From: Bacillota bacterium | Lineage (GTDB): Bacteria > Bacillota > Sulfobacillia > Sulfobacillales > Sulfobacillaceae | Direction: 5' to 3' | NCBI GenBank assembly: GCA_021820485.1 | Contig: JAKADO010000020.1 | Coordinates: 1-38,239 of the forward strand | DNA length: 38,239 nt | Shown here: positions 34,490 to 38,239 of the stretch, one piece after another | How positions within the stretch are numbered: the first letter of the stretch is position 1 | Layout: each line of letters begins with the position of its first letter | Made by a program: the position numbers and the translations under genes | Notes under the pieces: model-generated | Databases searched by the model: none | What the model was told of the DNA's origin: nothing | What the model saw: the letters and a program-made list of their open reading frames with translations, nothing else

Positions 34490-34979
34490 GGTTTATGTCG
34501 GGCTTGGTTCCAATCTCGGGGATCGGGCGGGCATCATCCGTGCGGCCACCGAGCAGGTGGCGTCGCTGGGCTCACGCGCCATCGTGTCGTCCTTATATGC
34601 GACCGCCCCGATTGGGCCACCGCAGCCGTTCTATGTGAACGCGGTGGTGCGCATGTCTACGATTTGGACACCAGCCGAACTGCTGCGGCTGTTGCAGCGC
34701 ATCGAAACGCGGTTTGGGCGATGCCGTCGGGAGCGCTGGGGTCCGCGCACATTGGATTGCGACCTTCTCGTTTATGGGCGGTGGACGATGAACACACCGG
34801 CTCTGACGCTCCCCCATCCGCGCTTGCGCGAGCGGCGTTTTGTGCTTGAGCCCATGGCGGAGATTGACGCCGGGTTGAGGCTTCCGGACGGCACGTGGGT
34901 TTTGGAGGCGTTGGCTCAAACTTTGGAACAAGAGGTGAAACCCTTAGCCGATGCGGTCGGTACGCATGCAGGGCATTGA
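34479..34979 (+). CDS. folK: 2-amino-4-hydroxy-6-hydroxymethyldihydropteridine diphosphokinase
   Basis: FolK transfers pyrophosphate from ATP to 6-hydroxymethyl-dihydropterin, making the FolP substrate. The 166 residues contain VGLGSNLGDR at the N-terminus, FYVNAVVR, the signature RWGPRTLDCDLLVYG (magnesium-binding Asp pair) and LPHPRLRERRFVLEPM. The ATG at 34479 lies 11 bases before the folB stop, with GAGGTGATCC upstream. It completes the folP-folB-folK set. folE, folC and pab genes are not in the window. Confidence 0.95.
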   Translation: MATEVYVGLGSNLGDRAGIIRAATEQVASLGSRAIVSSLYATAPIGPPQPFYVNAVVRMSTIWTPAELLRLLQRIETRFGRCRRERWGPRTLDCDLLVYGRWTMNTPALTLPHPRLRERRFVLEPMAEIDAGLRLPDGTWVLEALAQTLEQEVKPLADAVGTHAGH

Positions 34980-35745
34980 ACGGGAACTCAAGACACGGTG
35001 GATGGGACATCCCCTCACCGTGCTGGATACGGTGGACTCCACCAATCGGTATCTTAAGCAGCGCGTGTCAGAACGTCGTTCCATGGCCGGCGAGGCTGTC
35101 TGGGCGGACGCGCAAACCGCCGGACGTGGCCGTCTTGGGCGCCAATGGGCGTCGCCGGAAGGACGCAACATCTATACGTCTGTACTCTGGACACCGCCTC
35201 GCGAACGGATGAGCGGGGTGCTCAGCTTGGTGGCAGGCGTGGGAGTGGTTCACGCCGTGCGCGCGGCAACGGGCCTGGATGCCCGCTTAAAATGGCCCAA
35301 TGACGTGGTTGTCGCAGGCCGAAAATTTTGCGGCATTCTGGTGGAGGCGGGGGTTGATCCGACACCTTGGGCGGTGGTTGGCATCGGCATCAATGTCATC
35401 GGCAAGCCCGATCCCCAATTCCCGCATGCCACGACCCTTGAGGAACAAACGCGCGCCCCGGTGTCGCGGGAAGATCTGTGGCTGCATCTCATGGCGTCTC
35501 TCGAAGGGATTTATGACCAATGGATCCGCGCAGGCGACTCCTGGGCGGCGGAGGCTTGGTCGCAATGCACGGCGACGCTCGGCCAGATGGTGCGGGTCGA
35601 GCGTCCTGGTGCCGAGCCTTGGATCGGACGGGCAGAGCGCATTGATGCCGACGGCGGACTGTGGGTGACGGCATCGGATCGCCAGGAAAAAGTGATTTCT
35701 GGCGAGGTCAGCTTGCGGTTGGCCGACGGGCGCTATGCCCCCTAA
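34951..35745 (+). CDS. birA: biotin--[acetyl-CoA-carboxylase] ligase, single-domain form
   Basis: Attaches biotin, through biotinyl-AMP, to the carrier lysine of acetyl-CoA or pyruvate carboxylase. The 264 residues begin directly with the catalytic domain (LDTVDSTNRYLKQ). The adenylate-binding GRGRLGRQW and the KWPNDVVV/GRKFCGILVE blocks follow, then a short C-terminal SH3-like part. The DNA-binding N-terminal domain of bifunctional BirA is absent, so it should not act as a repressor. The start is uncertain: ATG 34951 has GAGGTG 13 bases upstream, whereas ATG 34966 gives 259 residues with a poorer site. It overlaps folK by up to 29 bases. The 3' end overlaps the ribH stop by 4 bases on the other strand. 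Confidence 0.93.
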   Translation: MRSVRMQGIERELKTRWMGHPLTVLDTVDSTNRYLKQRVSERRSMAGEAVWADAQTAGRGRLGRQWASPEGRNIYTSVLWTPPRERMSGVLSLVAGVGVVHAVRAATGLDARLKWPNDVVVAGRKFCGILVEAGVDPTPWAVVGIGINVIGKPDPQFPHATTLEEQTRAPVSREDLWLHLMASLEGIYDQWIRAGDSWAAEAWSQCTATLGQMVRVERPGAEPWIGRAERIDADGGLWVTASDRQEKVISGEVSLRLADGRYAP

Positions 35746-36200
35746 AGTTTTTGATACAATGACAGCATTTCAATAGCGGTGATGGCGGCATCACTGCCCT
35801 TATTGCCCGCCTTTCCGCCCGCGCGGGCGGCGGCCTCTTCCGTAGTGTTGCAGGTCAGCACGCCGAAAATGACTGGCTTCTCGCCGAGACGCGCCAACTC
35901 CGCGACGCCTGTGGCGACCGCACCGGCCACGTAGTCAAAGTGCGGGGTCTCTCCGCGGATGACGGCGCCGAGGGTAATCAGCGCGTCATAGCGGGGCATC
36001 AGCCGCCGCGCGGTGCCGGGAATTTCAAATGCGCCGGGGACCCAAATAACGTCGATGGCCTCTTGGCTAACGCCAAGCCGAGTCAGCGTCTCTAAGGCGC
36101 CGGTCAAGAGGCTTCCGGTGATTTCCTGATTGAAGCGGCCGACAATAATCGCAATGCGGGTCTGGGACACAGCAACCCACTGGCCTTCGTATGTGGACAT
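35742..36200 (-). CDS. ribH: 6,7-dimethyl-8-ribityllumazine synthase
   Basis: RibH joins the ribitylamino-uracil and the dihydroxybutanone phosphate made by RibBA to form lumazine, the RibE substrate. The 152 residues have IIVGRFNQEITGSLLTGA, WVPGAFEIP (substrate-binding loop), LGAVIRGETPHFDYV with the catalytic His, and FGVLTCNTTEEA. Many homologues form 60-subunit shells. AAGGAGAG lies upstream of the ATG. It is the last gene of the rib operon, 28 bases after ribBA, and no terminator fits between it and the convergent birA. Confidence 0.97.
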   Translation of the reverse strand: MSTYEGQWVAVSQTRIAIIVGRFNQEITGSLLTGALETLTRLGVSQEAIDVIWVPGAFEIPGTARRLMPRYDALITLGAVIRGETPHFDYVAGAVATGVAELARLGEKPVIFGVLTCNTTEEAAARAGGKAGNKGSDAAITAIEMLSLYQKL

Positions 36201-36228
36201 TGTTCTCTCCTTGTCATGCGATGGGCGG

Positions 36229-37440
36229 TTACTTGAAAGAAATCCAGTGGCCCATCTTGTCTTTTTTTGTCTCTAAGTAATGGCGGTTCTCGGGATGAGG
36301 GCCGACGTCAATCGGCACCCGCTCCACGATGGTGAGCCCATAGCCTTCGAGCGCGTAGTACTTGTCAGGGTTGTTCGTAAGCAGGCGCAGTTTGCGGGCG
36401 CCAAGGTCACGCAGAATCTGCGCGCCCACGCCGTAGTCTCGCATGTCAGGCGGGAAACCCAGCGCCACGTTGGCGGAGACGGTATCCATGCCGGTCTCTT
36501 GCAGGGCATATGCTTTGATCTTGTTGGCAAGCCCAATGCCGCGCCCTTCCTGTCGCATATAGAGCAGGACGCCGCGTCCTTCGTCGGCGATGCGGCGCAA
36601 CGCCTGGTCCAACTGCTCTCCGCAGTCGCAGCGCAAGGATCCCAGGACATCGCCGGTGAGGCATTCGGAGTGGACCCGTGTCAATACCGGCCGGCCATCG
36701 CCAACGTCCCCCATGGTCAATGCCAAATGGGTGGCGCCGTTCAGCTTTTCAGTATAGGCGACCGCCCGAAAGGTGCCATAGCGGGTTGGCAGGGTGGTCT
36801 CGGCATCGCGGATGAATAGGGAGTCCTCCTCGAGACGATAGCGAATCAGGTCTTGAATGGTGATCAGCATCAGTTGATGAGTGTCCCGAAACTCCAGCAA
36901 ATCGGGAAGCCGGGCCATGCTTCCATCCGGCTTCATAATCTCGCAAATGACGGCCACCGGCTCCAACCCTGCCAAGACGGCCAGATCTACGCTGGCTTCG
37001 GTGTGCCCCGGCCGCCGCAGTACGCCGCCGGGCTTGGCGCGCAAGGGAAAAATGTGGCCGGGACGCACCAAGTCTTCCGGGGTCGACTCGGAAGCGGCCA
37101 GGACGCGCACCGTTTCAGCGCGGTCGTGGGCGGATATGCCAGTCGTGACGCGATGACGCGCGTCGACTGACACGGTGAAGGCGGTCTTCATGGAGTCCTC
37201 CGACACCTCCACCATGGGGGGCAAATGCAACCGATCCAGCCACTCCGCGGCCATCGGAACGCAGATGAGTCCACGGCCGTGCTGCGCCATGAAATTAATG
37301 GCCTCGGGTGTCGCGTGCCGGGCGGCAATGACGAGGTCGCCCTCGTTCTCACGCGACTCGTCGTCGACCACGACCACCATTTTTCCTTGCCGGATGGCTT
37401 CGATGGCCTCGGGCACGGTATTAAAGGGTTGGCTTTGCAT
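36229..37440 (-). CDS. ribBA: bifunctional 3,4-dihydroxy-2-butanone 4-phosphate synthase / GTP cyclohydrolase II
   Basis: The two entry enzymes of riboflavin synthesis in one chain of 403 residues. The N-terminal half (about 1-200) is RibB, with VVVDDESRENEGDL and RPGHIFPLRA and a later HTEASVDLAVLAG. The C-terminal half is GTP cyclohydrolase II, with the zinc-binding Cys set in SECLTGDVLGSLRCDCGEQ, the MRQEGRGIGLANK block, and RLLTNNPDKY near the end. All key residues appear present, so both activities are expected. GGGAGG lies about 8 bases before the ATG. The start overlaps the ribE 3' end by 20 bases. Confidence 0.97.
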   Translation of the reverse strand: MQSQPFNTVPEAIEAIRQGKMVVVVDDESRENEGDLVIAARHATPEAINFMAQHGRGLICVPMAAEWLDRLHLPPMVEVSEDSMKTAFTVSVDARHRVTTGISAHDRAETVRVLAASESTPEDLVRPGHIFPLRAKPGGVLRRPGHTEASVDLAVLAGLEPVAVICEIMKPDGSMARLPDLLEFRDTHQLMLITIQDLIRYRLEEDSLFIRDAETTLPTRYGTFRAVAYTEKLNGATHLALTMGDVGDGRPVLTRVHSECLTGDVLGSLRCDCGEQLDQALRRIADEGRGVLLYMRQEGRGIGLANKIKAYALQETGMDTVSANVALGFPPDMRDYGVGAQILRDLGARKLRLLTNNPDKYYALEGYGLTIVERVPIDVGPHPENRHYLETKKDKMGHWISFK

Positions 37441-38077
37441 TCATCATGCCTCCCTCGAACAAATTGCTGGACTGAGTGGCATCGCGGTACGGTGCCATCA
37501 GATGTTCCAGATATTTTCCCAGTACATCAAACTCAATATTGACAAGACTTCCAGGGCGCCACTGCTGAATGTTGGTATGGCTCCATGTGTGCGGAATGAT
37601 GGTGACATCCACGCTGGTGTCATCCCGGGCGACGATGGTGAGGCTGATGCCGTCCAAGGTAATGGACCCTTGCGGCAAAACCCAGCGGGAATATTGGGGC
37701 GGATAGGCGATGGTGATATGGTGGCTCTGACCCTCCGTGTGGATTCGGTCAATGCGCCCACGAGTGTCGACGTGCCCCAAAACCCAGTGCCCTCCGAGCC
37801 GAGTCGACGGGGTGACGGAGCGTTCGAGATTGACGCGTGTCCCGGGTTCCAGAAGGCCCATGGTGGTGAGGTCCAGCGTAGTCGGACTGACTTGCACCGT
37901 AAAGCGCTCTGGCGTGCAGTCCACAACGGTAAGGCAGGTGCCGTTCACCGACACCGATTCGCCCAAATCCAGTTCGGCGGCAAACGGTGCGGCCACTGCC
38001 AGACGCCGGCCGATGCCATCCAAGTCGGGCAGGGATTCAATCAGCGTACCCAACGATTCAATGAGTCCAGTAAACAT
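37421..38077 (-). CDS. ribE: riboflavin synthase, alpha chain
   Basis: Dismutates two lumazines into riboflavin and the RibH substrate. The 218 residues form two similar barrels, each ending at a substrate site: the N-terminal MFTGLIESLG with SVSVNGTCLTVVD, and the second barrel with GSITLDGISLTIV. A short C-terminal helix would form the trimer. The second of two adjacent ATG codons (38077) is preferred because it gives the near-universal MFTG start and a workable distance from GAGGTG; the first (38080) adds one Met. It overlaps ribD by about 20 bases and ribBA by 20 bases. Confidence 0.96.
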   Translation of the reverse strand: MFTGLIESLGTLIESLPDLDGIGRRLAVAAPFAAELDLGESVSVNGTCLTVVDCTPERFTVQVSPTTLDLTTMGLLEPGTRVNLERSVTPSTRLGGHWVLGHVDTRGRIDRIHTEGQSHHITIAYPPQYSRWVLPQGSITLDGISLTIVARDDTSVDVTIIPHTWSHTNIQQWRPGSLVNIEFDVLGKYLEHLMAPYRDATQSSNLFEGGMMNAKPTL

Positions 38078-38237
38078 CATTCACCTCATTTCGATGCGGC
38101 AGCGGGTTCCTAGGAGACGGTTCGACGCGTGCGTCGATGATCACGTCAGGTCCCCGTCGAAACACTTGCTCAATGGTGAGCCGTGGCGCCTCCTTCAGGC
38201 CGAACCCAGGGCCCGCCACGGGACTGGGCGCTTCACG
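38058..38237 (-). CDS. ribD: 3' end of bifunctional pyrimidine deaminase/reductase RibD (partial)
   Basis: On the minus strand a frame enters from the right edge and runs 59 codons to a TGA at 38060-38058. It begins REAPSPVAGPGFGLKEAP, which matches the end of the RibD reductase domain, where a small-residue turn (PxPxGGxG) precedes the last strand. The final residues are hydrophilic. It overlaps the ribE start, as expected for the order ribD-ribE-ribBA-ribH. The deaminase domain, the promoter and any FMN riboswitch lie outside the window. Confidence 0.75.
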   Translation of the reverse strand, partial: REAPSPVAGPGFGLKEAPRLTIEQVFRRGPDVIIDARVEPSPRNPLPHRNEVNDVYWTH

Positions 38238-38239
38238 CC

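Overview
The window looks like chromosomal DNA from a GC-rich, endospore-forming member of the Firmicutes. The best evidence is a full-length SpoIIE followed by tilS and ftsH (the Bacillus spoIIE/tilS/ftsH order), an AddAB-type pair, a YfmF/YfmH M16 pair, and Shine-Dalgarno sites of the AGGAGG/GGAGG type before almost every gene. Several genes probably start with TTG or GTG. High GC together with this gene set suggests a Sulfobacillus-like thermoacidophile, but that genus guess is inference, not a sequence match. I saw no rRNA, tRNA, insertion sequence, phage gene or CRISPR array; nearly all the DNA is tightly packed coding sequence.

Layout. 1-1754 (+): a possible tail of an upstream gene, a small NTF2-like protein and purT, ending in a strong hairpin. 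1805-5943 (-): a 1045-residue Asp-box beta-propeller protein with no signal peptide, then deoC with its own terminator. 6051-9199 (+): a class V aminotransferase, mannose-1-phosphate guanylyltransferase and galU, closed by a terminator; the two nucleotidyltransferases supply GDP-mannose and UDP-glucose for envelope polymers. 9383-17428 (+): spoIIE, tilS, ftsH and the M16 pair yfmF/yfmH (sporulation, tRNA modification, proteolysis). 17462-18991 (+): hutH alone, overlapping tail to tail with a HAD phosphatase (-).

19849-24739 (+): a reduced AddB/AddA-like pair for double-strand-break processing. One subunit carries the only nuclease (with an Fe-S cluster) and the other carries the only recognisable helicase motor. 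24785-25405 (-): a cytidine-deaminase-fold nucleoside deaminase. 25496-29372 (-): a three-gene Fbp-type ABC importer (lipoprotein, fused permease, ATPase) joined by ATGA overlaps, with a palindromic operator-like site upstream. 29596-30633 (+): a divergent membrane-anchored propeller-like protein, followed by an MFS exporter (+).

31931-35745 (+): a tandem HD/HD-GYP protein overlapping folP-folB-folK-birA (folate synthesis and biotin ligation). 35742-38237 (-): a riboflavin operon, ribD (3' end only), ribE, ribBA and ribH. Its start, and any FMN riboswitch, lie beyond the right edge.

The points most worth following up are the pared-down AddAB-like machine, a spoIIE promoter candidate with the 21-bp spacing described for Spo0A-dependent promoters, the cytoplasmic Asp-box propeller, the inverted repeat upstream of the importer, and the way the classic spoIIE-tilS-hpt-ftsH-folPBK cluster is broken up.
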